DNA from: Zantedeschia hybrid cultivar
Lineage: Eukaryota; Streptophyta; Magnoliopsida; Alismatales; Araceae
NCBI GenBank assembly: GCA_030544215.1
Contig: JARZZO010000014.1
Span: 34,377,734 to 34,441,733, forward strand
DNA length: 64,000 bases
Direction of reading: 5' to 3'
The notes beneath the pieces are model-generated. The model did not search any database, had not been told where the DNA came from, and saw only the letters and a program-made list of their open reading frames with translations. Of this stretch, positions 55,268-64,000 are shown in pieces. The first letter of the stretch is position 1; each line of letters opens with the position of its first letter. The translations under genes and the position numbers were made by a program.

Positions 55268-56106
55268 TCAACCATCCATATCATTCCACCATTCTGAGTT
55301 AGCACCCCTGGCAATGCGGGACATGGCTTTGACTTTCACTATGAATATTTGTCGAAAAGCCATTGACACATGCTTGGTAGACACAGGGGTTTCAATCAAT
55401 GCACTGCCGTCAAGGACACTGGAATTGTGTGGTGTGCTGAAAGAGAAATGGCTACCTTCTCCCATATCAATTACTGCCTATGATAATACCACCAGATCTC
55501 CACTAGGCATGGTCTACCTCAAGGTAGAAGTAGGCCCTGTTTGTCATTTAGAGGTCAAATTCCACATCCTGGAGATAGACCCCTCCCTTAAAGGCATCCT
55601 TGGTCGCCCTTATATCAAACTCCTAGAGGCTGTTCCATCTACTAATCATCAATGCCTTAAGTTTCCTTATAAAAGGGCGCATTGTCAAAGTGACTAGCAT
55701 GCTGATTCTTGCTGCTACTCATTCCTTTAAAGTCAATCCAATTCCTATTCTAACATTTATCCAAAAATTGATTCTTTCTCTCTTAGAAACTTATCTTCCT
55801 TCAGCATATCTGCTGAAATCCATCCTACCCTCACCATACCCTATCAATGCAATGAAATGTAGGAAGTTCATGAGTACCCCGGGGTGGAATATTATGATGA
55901 CGATTGGGTATCAACCTGGGAGAGGACTAGGAACACAACTGCAAGGAAGGCTTAAGCCAGTAAAAGATGAAAGCATCATGCCTGGAAGTGGTTTTGGTTG
56001 TAGATCGGAGAAAGTAAGGCATGAGATTGTGCAGCAAGAAGAGAATGAAGGAGGGCACAAGGTGATAGAATTGGGTGGCCTTAAAGCCAATCTTTGTACA
56101 TTCTAG
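55268..56106 (+). pseudogene. Tat protease and G-patch segment
   Basis: The first frame (55314-55697) has MALTFTMNICRKAIDTCLVD followed by TGVSINALPSRTLELCGV, an intact D-T-G protease site, and KGILGRPYIKLLEAVPSTNH. A frame change then leads to 55690-56106, with NIMMTIGYQPGRGLGTQLQG, a G-patch motif often found between protease and RT in plant gypsy elements. The fragment ends where the second Copia LTR begins. RT and later domains are absent. Confidence 0.85.
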
Positions 56107-57660
56107 TTCTGAATACAAATAAAGACAATCATTTCTTCATTTATGGCTCTCGCAAATTAACTATCGTAATGAAGGTCCGTAGACAAGTGTATAGGATATT
56201 GAATCATGATGAGATCATGATAGTAAGATCAATATTCTTAGTCACATATCTTAAATAATTCTCGATTATAGGATATTTGAATTGGATGTTAAATATTCGA
56301 TAAGATCGACACAGGTTATTTCTGCTCATGTGATGAGGATGAATGATCTCACATTCATTCGTGTAGTGACACTAAGACAAACTTGTGGGTGCTTATTAGA
56401 GAATGAATTCACTGAACAGATCTGAATTAGAATTCCTAGATGGTCATTATACCTAATAGTCAACCAGGGAATTCAATCATTGCAGTAACGTAGTTGGTCT
56501 TTTGACCTAAGTCACCAATGATACCTTGCTTGTAGACCATTGTGACTTGACTCTCTAACTTATGGACTTTAACCATTAAGTCTACAATAGTCAGTCTCTC
56601 AGACACAGCGGAAAGCTTGCGAAGGTAATTGAGTGAACAATAGGGGATCACTCACTCTTGGTATACCACTGGAGAGAGAATGTCATGTAGATGTGTACAC
56701 AAAAATCCCTGGCCATGGTCAACTGAAAGAAATGTCTTTCTTCAAGTTAACTGAGTATTGGAATCTATCTAAATAATGCGATAAAGGGTTTGACTATGAA
56801 ACCATACCCTTGCGTTATTAGGACACTAGATGAGTAAAGAATTTTATCTGTGCGGTATCTGCAGACGTAAATGTTCAAATAAAGCGAACAATATCCCTTA
56901 TATCTTCTGGAATCATGAGGTAGTGTTTGGTGCCTCTTATGGTCAGAAGGTCAAGTGGATTAATCATCGGATGAAAAACCACTTATTTATTGAATTGATT
57001 ATTTAGCATATATGATGTTTAAATAATAATTAATAAATACTAAACTTTAGAATTAGTTCTAAGTTTAGTGGGCCTAAAATCAGACTGCTATATGGGCCTA
57101 GAGGGTCACACACATAAGAGTTCTCGTAAGACGGTGAGAGATGTTAAATATTATAGTTATCTGGATTTTTGTGAAAAGCCGCATAATAAACATGAATATT
57201 TAAATGGAGAATTATCCAAGGCCAAGTTCTTGGATAATCAAGAAAATTAATCCTTGGCCTTATCTATAATTGTTATAAAAGGAGGCCAAGGGGAGGGCTG
57301 GAAAAGTTGTGGGATACGTACACTACACCTTGGAGTTTTTCTCTCTCCTCTCACTCTCTCCCCCTCTCTCTCTTGAAGCAAACATCCATTCTCTCTCCCT
57401 CCTGCATGATGGATTTGAGATATGGTCAAAGTACTCAAGCCAAGGAAGAAAACGCGTCTGCGTCGAGAGTTTGTGTGGATACCTATGGAGATCATGCGCG
57501 TGCGCGATTATCGAAAAGGTTGAATCCACGGGAGATTCGAAACCCCGCAAAGGTGAAGAACAGTTCTTCCCGGAAATATTATTTTGTCCGTTTTACAATC
57601 CCAGCAATCCGATACATGGAATCGTTTTATTTTGCCGCTGCGTTCTTGCGATTCCCTACA
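56095..57660 (+). repeat. LTR of the second Copia element
   Basis: The right end at 57660 (CCCTACA) is fixed by the primer site. The left edge near 56095 (TGTACATTC) is an estimate: homology to the first Copia LTR is clear only from about 56130. A TATA box lies at 57273, then a CT-rich tract (57340-57375). Frames within (57307-57806) are not genes. Confidence 0.75.
57273..57280 (+). promoter_or_regulatory. TATA box of the second Copia LTR
   Basis: TTATAAAA in AATTGTTATAAAAGGAGG, about 70 bp before the CT-rich tract. Confidence 0.6.
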
Positions 57661-57661
57661 G

Positions 57662-57674
57662 TGGTATCAGAGCC
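57662..57674 (+). other. Primer binding site of the second Copia element
   Basis: TGGTATCAGAGCC, one base after the LTR end; initiator tRNA-Met type. Confidence 0.92.
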
Positions 57675-59650
57675 AGGTTGCTAATTCGATCGAAAAACGG
57701 CATTGTTTTTCGTGATAATTTCTTATTATGCATGAAGAACTATATTGTATACGTTCTTCGGCTAGTTTTCGGGGGATTTTTTAAAAAATTATCATTTGAT
57801 GATTAATGGGAATTATTCCTAAAAGGATTCTGCCAATGTCATTAACCGAATATTAAACCACCAGTTTTTTGTTTTCGCTTATGGGGATCTTCATGCCGCA
57901 ACCCTACGTTCATGAGATGAACAGAACTAGGGTAGATTTCCTTTTTCCTTTGGATATCTTGATCTAGTCATCTGGTCATGTATGGATTAACATTGGAAAG
58001 ATCATGGCATTGGGGAGGGTTTTCACAGGTTAAAGGGTTGTTTTCTTTATGACGTTTGGGAAGCTGCAAGCTTAACCGATGGGTCATAGGATTGTCCTTG
58101 GCTCCTTCTTCCTGGTTCTAAGATCTGTAAAAGCCTGAAATAGTCTCACGTATCGTCTAGTGCTGCCCCTCTCGCGCGGTGGCTGGAGATTCCCTCCCGA
58201 GGACGTACATGGTTGTTGCGAAGGGGTATCCTCTTCCACCATGTACGATGAATACTACATGCATAGTCGTTGGGGGACGTCCGACGGCACCCACTGGCGT
58301 CACCAGGGACATCTGCCGGCGTCGCCGACGCTGCCCGGCCGGCGCGGCGGTCCGCTACACAGCCCCGCTTTCTCGTGGTCGACCTCCAGTCGCTGCACCA
58401 CCCACGCGCCCCGCAGAAACCCTAATCGGGCGGCGGGGGCGACTGGCGCGTAGACCAGTGGGCCGGCCCGCTCGGACCTGCGCGACCCGCGCCAGATCTA
58501 GACCGGACAAAACCCGGCCGACCCACAACTCCTACCCGAAACCCTTTAAACCCCTTTAAAACCCCATTTTAAACCCTATTTAGCCCACTTTAAATTGTTT
58601 AAAGTGTAAATTTTTGGGGGGCAATTAATAAGTGTTATTAATTGTTAAAATTATAATTAACAGATTATTAAATTGTTTAATAACTGTTAGTTAATTTATA
58701 AGGGTTTTATTTATTATAGGGTTTAGTTAATTATTTAAAATTGTTTTAGATTATTAACTTCCCATTAATCAATTAAGTTTAAAAATTGTTTTTAAACATA
58801 TTTTAATGCATAAATTGATTTTATAATACTGTTCAAATTGTTTGAATTCAATAATTTGTTAACTAAATAGTTTAGTCGGATCTTTTGTTTATAATATTGT
58901 GAATATTTGTTGATTTAAACTTGAAATAAATGTTATTTCAAAAACTATTGGTATTATATTTTATTCTTAAACAAATAATACCAACCATCATTATCTGATA
59001 ATTACTTGATGCATGTGATGTGTTATGTTGAATGGTGGGATGATCATGGACTTAGGGTAATCATGTGATGGTTATTATAGTTGAATGTGATGCATATTTT
59101 ATTTGGTCTTTTTAAATAGGACATGCGTGTCCTCTTCTCCCTTAATCCATATGTACATTCTATCTCCCTCAAAGTTTGTACTCCCCTTGATAAGATCAAT
59201 GTTTCAAATTATTATTTAAATGTACATTAGCGGACCTGCGAGTCATATGTTCATGTAATTTTTTGCGGATTAAGTTATTGAGGATGGGATCTTTTGAAGA
59301 CACATCTGGAGGACAAACTCGCATCAAATAGAACCTGTATTGCTGAATTCACCATCGGATCTCATTATAGATCATCGTTTGGCTCTAATGATTCCATAAT
59401 AGAGTTAGTAGTCCATGATCATCCTAATTTATTTTCTGCATATATGTGATATCTGTGGAGTGTCCTATTAGATAGATATTTTATTAAAATATATATATGA
59501 TACTTCAAATTGAAATATTATTAGTAGCACTTATTTTATAAGATTAACTCAAATACCTTCTTTTTTTAAAAAAAATTAAGTTGTAACGTGAGATACTTAG
59601 AATAATCCACGTAACCCACCATCATTATAGATCTTAGGTTAATTTCATTT
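57675..59650 (+). other. Leader of the second Copia element: GC-rich then AT-rich, no gene
   Basis: 58150-58510 is GC-rich and carries overlapping open frames without family content. 58560-58990 is AT-rich with TTAATTA and GTTTAA repeats. The rest has no recognisable feature. The order matches the first Copia leader. Confidence 0.65.
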
Positions 59651-59960
59651 CAAATGGATTTGTTGTGGTACCACAAGGTCTACTTGATTTAGTAATTAAT
59701 CACAATCTATGACATATGATGCTCTTTTAGATAGGTGGACAAATGGTGTAGTTTTGTTGTGCTATCACAAGACTTACACCATGAATTCAGGCTATCTTCG
59801 TAATGATAGATTAATTTAACTAAATCATTTGATTTGTTGTGCTATCACAAGATCAAATTGATTTAGGGGTTAAACCTGATCGGATATTGCAATTGTTGCA
59901 ATTGTCAAGAGTTGGCTACCTGAGGATTGTGATGTGATTTATTGTGCTACCACAAGATCT
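59651..59960 (+). repeat. Hairpin array in the second Copia leader
   Basis: The core ttgttgtgctatcacaag (the reverse complement of the core in the first Copia element) occurs four times with variants. Outer arms: CAAATGGA/TCTACTTG (59651-59658, 59679-59686; one mismatch, one wobble), ATGGTGTA/TACACCAT (59743-59750, 59775-59782; perfect), CTAAATCATTTGAT/ATCAAATTGATTTAG (59820-59833, 59852-59866; one bulge), and a fourth at about 59938-59955 with weak outer pairing. Confidence 0.85.
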
Positions 59961-60049
59961 GTAAGGATTGAGGTTTCGGATCCAGTTATTGGGTCAGTTT
60001 CAGTGTCGGACCCCAAGGTTTAGGCCCTTGTGAGGCTGGGGCATAGGTT

Positions 60050-60213
60050 ATTTATCGCGTCGAGCTTGCTTGACGCGGTTCAAACGACGTCCTGTTAGGG
60101 GGACGCATTTTACAGTGTGCCACGTGGGCGCCACGTGGACCAATTTCGGGCAGCGAGAGTACGGCCCCGGTCTTGTCGTCTGAATGGCGTCGGTATTAGG
60201 TGACGTGTTTTAG
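60050..60213 (+). promoter_or_regulatory. Three 34-bp dyads at the start of the chromovirus LTR
   Basis: Copies at 60050-60083, 60080-60113 (overlapping by four bases) and 60180-60213. Arms include CTGAATGGCGTC/GACGTGTTTTAG. Each spacer is ten bases. A CT-rich leader-like block starts about 25 bp after the third. Confidence 0.85.
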
Positions 60214-60647
60214 CAAGTTTCGGTTTAAATCTGCGAACCCTCCCTCATTTTCATCATTTCTCTCATCTCCCTCTCTCTCCTCCATCTCTCTGATCCCTTC
60301 ACTCTCACTTCCCCCTTCTTCTTCCTTTCCTCTCCCTCCACTCTATTAACCCCCCCCCCTAACTTCCACCACTACCACCACTATTTCCTCCGCGACATAT
60401 TGCTCTCCGGATGGCGACCGACGTCCTGCTGGAGTAACGACGTCTACGGCAGTATCGGCGGCGGCTTGTGGCGTCGCGATGCGGCGGCTTGGAGCTCGAA
60501 GGAGTTCAAGTAACCGGTAGGGTGACGATCTCCGTTGTGTTTTGATTAAAACCACGTTTTTCCTGCTTTTGAGCATGTTTAGAAGATTTTCAGGAAGAAA
60601 TTCCACTTTTAGTACTCGGAAAGGCTGGGGGAACCTGTTTGCGAATG

Positions 60648-60889
60648 CTAAATGGCGTCTTGCGACAGAGATACCATTCTAAATGGCGGTTGCCGCCCAA
60701 GACGCAATTTAGCGCAGTTCATCCCGAGCCCTGATTCTGTTTCTGTCGTAAATGACGACTAGGGACAGCGATGTCTTTTAAAAGGTGACTACCTTGAACG
60801 ACGCGATTTAGGCCATTTTCTGAGGCCAGGTTTTACATGAAACAGTTTAGGAGTCTTGAATGACGTCGGCCATGAGCGACGCGATTCAA
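60648..60889 (+). promoter_or_regulatory. Five 34-bp dyads in the middle of the chromovirus LTR
   Basis: Two overlapping pairs, 60648-60681 with 60679-60712 and 60748-60781 with 60778-60811, and a single copy at 60856-60889. Within pairs the spacing is 30-31 bp because the TTTA end of one serves as the start of the next. Examples: CTAAATGGCGTC, CTAAATGGCGGT/GACGCAATTTAG, TTGAATGACGTC/GACGCGATTCAA. Confidence 0.85.
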
Positions 60890-61863
60890 GACAGAACCTC
60901 ATTAATCCATATAATTAACACGTGTTTACATTGTTAGATAGTTTGGTTAAAATGCATGCTTAAAACCATACTTCAAAATCGAGGATTTCTACGTGATCGG
61001 ATCGCACTGTGACGTATTTTGTGCGATCATGGACCTAGAGTGACAGTTGTTAGCCGTTAGGCACCCTATGTCGGTGTGGGAGTGACACGGCGCCGGTGTG
61101 GGAGCGGTGGGATGATGCCTAGAGAGAGGGTCACCTGGTGTGCCCCGGGGTATAGCGAGTACCGGTGTGAGAGTGGTACATTCGGAGTGTCACTCGTGCT
61201 GGGAGAAGCAGAACCACCTAGAGCCGATCAGGCCAGAATAGCCAGTGCGCTATCCGAGGGGTTGCTGTTTGGTCTCAGCAGGTCGGTGTTTTCCACGTTC
61301 GGCAGCATGGTTTGCGAGTGTAGCCGAGACGCTAGTTGTGGACTCCGTAGTGGAGTGGTTTCAGAGTTGTGTTTACTGCTTTATTTATTTTAAATTGCCC
61401 ATATTCTTGTTGTTGCACTTGTGGGTGAGTGAGTGGGTGGTGGGGATCGAAGGATCCCTACTGAGTCCATTTCGATGAGACTCATCCTTGCGGTTTTCAG
61501 GTGAGGGTTCCATTTTGGTGAGGGTTCCAGGCGGGCGTAGTGTGGAGGGTTTCGCCTAAGCTTGCGCGCCAGCAGCCACTGTTCCGGGGTATGCCCCGAT
61601 GTAGTTGTTACTTTTCCTTTCAGGCCTGTACGCTTAATTATTTCTTTTCAGTTGGAATATGTAATTATTTGTTAAGTCAAGTCGAATTGTAATAATTTGT
61701 AATTCCTGCACTTTCCTTACAATTCGATGTGATGTGGATGTTTAGCTTAGTTTATCATTTATTTCCCAGACTTATCAAGATCCTGGTTTGGCTCCAAATT
61801 TTAATGATTCGGTACCCATTTAGTAATCGGATTCCCGATTATAGGGTAGCGAGTCGTTACAAT

Positions 61864-61875
61864 TGGTATCAGAGC
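61864..61875 (+). other. Primer binding site of the second chromovirus
   Basis: TGGTATCAGAGC two bases after the LTR end; tRNA-Met type. Confidence 0.92.
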
Positions 61876-62017
61876 ATTCGGTCTGACAAATAAATGAATA
61901 ACTAGGTTAAATACTGAAATTTCAGCAAATAAATGCATTATCCCGTACAAGCACAGTGGTAGTGTAGGTCTTGAGTTCTAATTAGAATTTTCGATTCTTG
62001 TGACTGTAGGCGATTAG

Positions 62018-63058
62018 ATGGCTCCTAGGAAGAGAGTGCCAGTTATTAGGGAACAGGGAGATGTTCCTAGTGGGTCTGAGACTGATAGGCCGAATATGAA
62101 GCATTTTATAGAGGCAATGATGGACACGATGACCAGATATCAGACTCGAGACTCTAGTTAGAGTTCTAGTACTTAGGGAGGGCCTTCAGCTGCTTTGGAG
62201 AAATTCCTGAAGCTGAAGCCGCCTCATTTTACCGGTCGTCCCAACCTCGATGAGGCCGTTCATTGGCTGAAGGAGTTGGAGAAGACTTTCGATACCATGG
62301 ATTGTGCGGCAGTTGAGAGGACTCCATTGGCTACCTTCATGTTGAAGGATGATGCCTATGACTGGTGGACTACTTTGAAGAGCTTGTCTTGTGAAGATAG
62401 GAATCTCAGGGAGATTCCATGGGAGACATTTGTGAAGGAGTTCTATGCGTAGTACTTTCCTAGGCATGTCCAGAAGGCCAAGGAGAAGGAATTTATGGAG
62501 TTGACCCAAGGGAGCATGACTGTGCTAGAGTACCAGATGAAATATGTTTCGCTTGGGAGGTTCATGCCCTTTATTTCAGAAGACGAAGGGTGTCGAACTG
62601 TGAGGTTCGTGGATGGACTGAGGTACAACTTGAGGAGTTTTGTGGCGTCCCACTGTTGTACAGACTTGGCGTTAGCAGTTAAATGTGCCGCGGCAGTAGA
62701 GGCACAACACGATCAGTCGGCTCGGGAGAGGGGATTGGTTACTCAAGGGCCGACTTACGGCAAGGGGAAGACAGCAGCAACAGCTCCTTCGTCTGGATCG
62801 GGATCCTCTTCACTTGGGTCCAGATTCAGGAGGTTCTTCCGAGGCGGTGGCAGCAGCAGTGGCAACAGCGGTAGTAGCAAACCCAGGCCGAGCCAGCATA
62901 GTCAGTCGGTGTCCAGTGCTCAGCAAGAGGCAGCTCAAAGGCTTCCGGCAGCTTGTCGTCATTGTGGTGGTACTCACGGTGGGACTCAATGTCCTGCATT
63001 TTCTGGGAGGTGTTATACTTGTGCCCAGCAGGGCCATTTGGCGAGGTATTGCCTGTAG
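62018..63058 (+). pseudogene. Gag of the second chromovirus
   Basis: ATG at 62018 starts a single frame interrupted by stops at about 62159, 62186, 62450 (before YFPRHVQKAKEKEF) and 63056. Gag core: KLKPPHFTGRPNLDEAVHWL, MLKDDAYDWWTTLKSL, VLEYQMKYVSLGRFMPFISE. The Gly/Ser-rich region is followed by CRHCGGTHGGTQC and the intact zinc knuckle CYTCAQQGHLARYC. The stops at 62450 and 63056 lie where Gln is usual. Gag and protease share the frame, as in a fused polyprotein. Confidence 0.9.
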
Positions 63059-63600
63059 GGGCATGGTCAGGGGGAGGGACCAGGTGATCAGAAGAAGCCG
63101 AGGACCCAGGGAAGAGTTCTTGCTATCACCAGGAAGGAGGCTCGTGCGTCCAACTTAATGGAAGGTACACTTTCTGTCCTTGGGAACTCCGTACATGTGT
63201 TGATTGATTCGGGTGCTTCGCATTCCTTTATTTCTGAGCAGTTTGTAGATATTCTTTCTGCACCCGTTGATGAGTTATCTGATGGACTGATTGTTGAGGT
63301 TCCTTCTGGGGATCTCATGTTGTCTTATAACTGTTTAAGTGAGGTTCCCTTAACCATTGAGGGTTATGAGTTACCTGCCCAATTAGTTATGCTTGCCATT
63401 CGTGACTTTGATGTCATCTTGAGTATGGGCTGGTTGGAGGCTTATTATGCCGAGGTGGATTGCCACAGGAAGAGGGTGCGTTTCTCCATTCTGGGTATCC
63501 CGGCCTTCTACTTCCAAGGTTTTAGGCTCTCTTCTCGTGATATTCTTATTTCTGCTTTTAAGACCCAGAGATTGCTTGTTGGTGGTTGTAAGGCTTTCGG
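63059..63600 (+). pseudogene. Protease of the second chromovirus
   Basis: MEGTLSVLGNSVHVLIDSGA continuing SHSFIS has an intact D-S-G active site. VEVPSGDLMLSYNCLSEVPL, AIRDFDVILSMGWLEAYYAE and YFQGFRLSSRDI follow. The usual G-M-D-W-L motif reads S-M-G-W-L here, while the other copy keeps GMDWL. The frame shifts near 63590. Confidence 0.88.
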
Positions 63601-64000
63601 TAGTTGTAGCTGGTGTTAGTAGTGGTTCCAGTCGTTGGGAGGTGCATGTTGTCTGTAACTTTGTTGATCTGTTTCCTGAAGAGTTGCCTGGCCTTCCTCC
63701 TCAGCGGGAGGTTGAGTTCATTATTGAGCTTGCACCAGGTACGACGCCTTTGTCTAAAGCCCCGTATTGGATGGCTCTAGCCGAACTCGCTGAGTTGAAA
63801 GCGCAGTTGTAGGATTTGCTGGATAAGGATTTTATCCATCCTAGTACTTCTCCGTGGGATGCTCCAGTTATATTTGTTCGGAAGAAGGATGGTTCTTTAA
63901 GGCTGTGCATTGATTATAGACAGCTGAACCAGGTAACGATAAAGAACAAGTACCCACTTCCGGGAATCGATGATCTGATGGATCAATTACAGTCTGTGAA
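63601..64000 (+). pseudogene. Start of RT of the second chromovirus (cut by the window end)
   Basis: In the shifted frame: FVDLFPEELPGLPPQREVEF, LAPGTTPLSKAPYWMALAEL, then TAG at about 63811 where Gln is usual, then FIHPSTSPWDAPVIFVRKKD and LRLCIDYRQLNQVTIKNKYP with the first RT motif. The catalytic YxDD box, integrase and any chromodomain lie beyond 64000. Confidence 0.9.

Larger units (their letters stand above)
56095..60003 (+). mobile_element. 5' part of a second Copia element
   Basis: LTR, primer site and 2.3-kb leader of an element related to the one at 5036-12612. The LTRs share blocks such as aatgaagTCCG, gatgagatcat, tcatatgatgagg and gaatgAatTCACTGAAC, but are well diverged. The leaders share the same plan (GC-rich block, AT-rich block, hairpin array). 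Gag is not reached because a chromovirus LTR begins at about 60004. Confidence 0.8.
60004..61861 (+). repeat. 5' LTR of the second chromovirus
   Basis: Ends TCGTTACA at 61861, fixed by the primer site and by the copy at 16268. The start is placed at TGTCGGACCCC by the TG rule and the end of Copia leader similarity; it could be off. Holds eight 34-bp dyads and a CT-rich block (60236-60345). The frames at 60346-60606 and 61076-61478 lie within it and are not genes. Confidence 0.7.
60004..64000 (+). mobile_element. Second chromovirus (Ty3/gypsy), 5' part
   Basis: LTR, primer site, gag, protease and the start of RT in one orientation; the window ends inside RT. It is the same family as the rearranged fragment at 15473-18282. 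Confidence 0.88.

Noticed and set aside
57307..57806. Frames of 125 and 165 codons
   Set aside because: They span the LTR end, primer site and leader of the second Copia element.
60346..60606. Minus-strand frame with Arg/Val-rich protein
   Set aside because: Lies within the chromovirus LTR next to a CT-rich block; no family content.
20384..60889. 34-bp dyads as subterminal repeats of a CACTA transposon or as MITEs
   Set aside because: No CACTA-type terminal repeats, transposase or 3-bp duplications are seen around the arrays, and copies lie inside well-bounded LTRs. I cannot exclude a distant common origin.
1..64000. tRNA, rRNA or single-copy host protein genes
   Set aside because: No cloverleaf, rRNA-like block or recognisable host protein was found; all recognisable proteins belong to retroelements or PMD genes.

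Overview
The window is plant nuclear DNA built almost entirely from nested LTR retrotransposons. The evidence is Ty3/gypsy elements of the Tat (Ogre/Retand-like) and chromovirus lineages with dual RNase H or CX2CX4HX4C Gag knuckles, Copia elements primed by initiator-tRNA-Met-type sites, plant-style introns and TATA boxes, and plant mobile domain (PMD) genes. I see no single-copy host gene, rRNA, tRNA or CRISPR array. The species cannot be named; a large-genome flowering plant with repeat-rich, probably heterochromatic DNA fits best.

Layout, left to right. 1-3240: minus-strand 3' half of a Tat element (RT end, RNase H, second RNase H, integrase) ending in a 69-bp tandem repeat. 3241-15178: plus-strand Tat pol, split at 5036-12612 by a Copia element with 1.55-kb LTRs and a perfect 5-bp target duplication. 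15473-18282: rearranged chromovirus fragment whose two LTR pieces point inward at each other. 18285-19537: Gag fragment of a Tat element. 19538-20800: inverted LTR (family S). 21843-23570: a compact PMD-like transcription unit. 23674-24206: a second promoter/leader region, interrupted at 24207. 24207-54958: a giant Tat element (30.75 kb, 5.4-kb LTRs) carrying gag, pro, RT, two RNases H and integrase on the plus strand, a family-S solo LTR inside it, and a spliced PMD/coiled-coil gene in antisense with its own TATA box. 54959-56106: protease/G-patch fragment of a further Tat element. About 56095-60003: 5' end of a second Copia element related to the first. 60004-64000: 5' end of a second chromovirus, running off the window.

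Nearly every reading frame is broken. Many in-frame stops sit where related copies have Gln, Arg or Trp, the pattern expected from decay of methylated cytosines.

The most unusual signal is non-coding. Several element families carry arrays of imperfect palindromes whose arms co-vary while keeping pairing. The clearest is a 34-bp dyad (12-bp arm, exactly 10 variable bases, 12-bp arm; core CGTC...GACG) found 23 times, mostly in arrays upstream of TATA boxes or CT-rich leaders of otherwise different transcription units (family-S LTRs, the PMD gene, the chromovirus LTR). Others are TTGTG/CACAA hairpins with changing outer stems in Copia leaders, GAGTCTGCGC palindromes in the giant LTRs, GGGTC/GACCC hairpins and CCC-GAAA-GGG hairpins in the giant element's 3' region, and AAGGGG/CCCCTT hairpins upstream of the antisense promoter.
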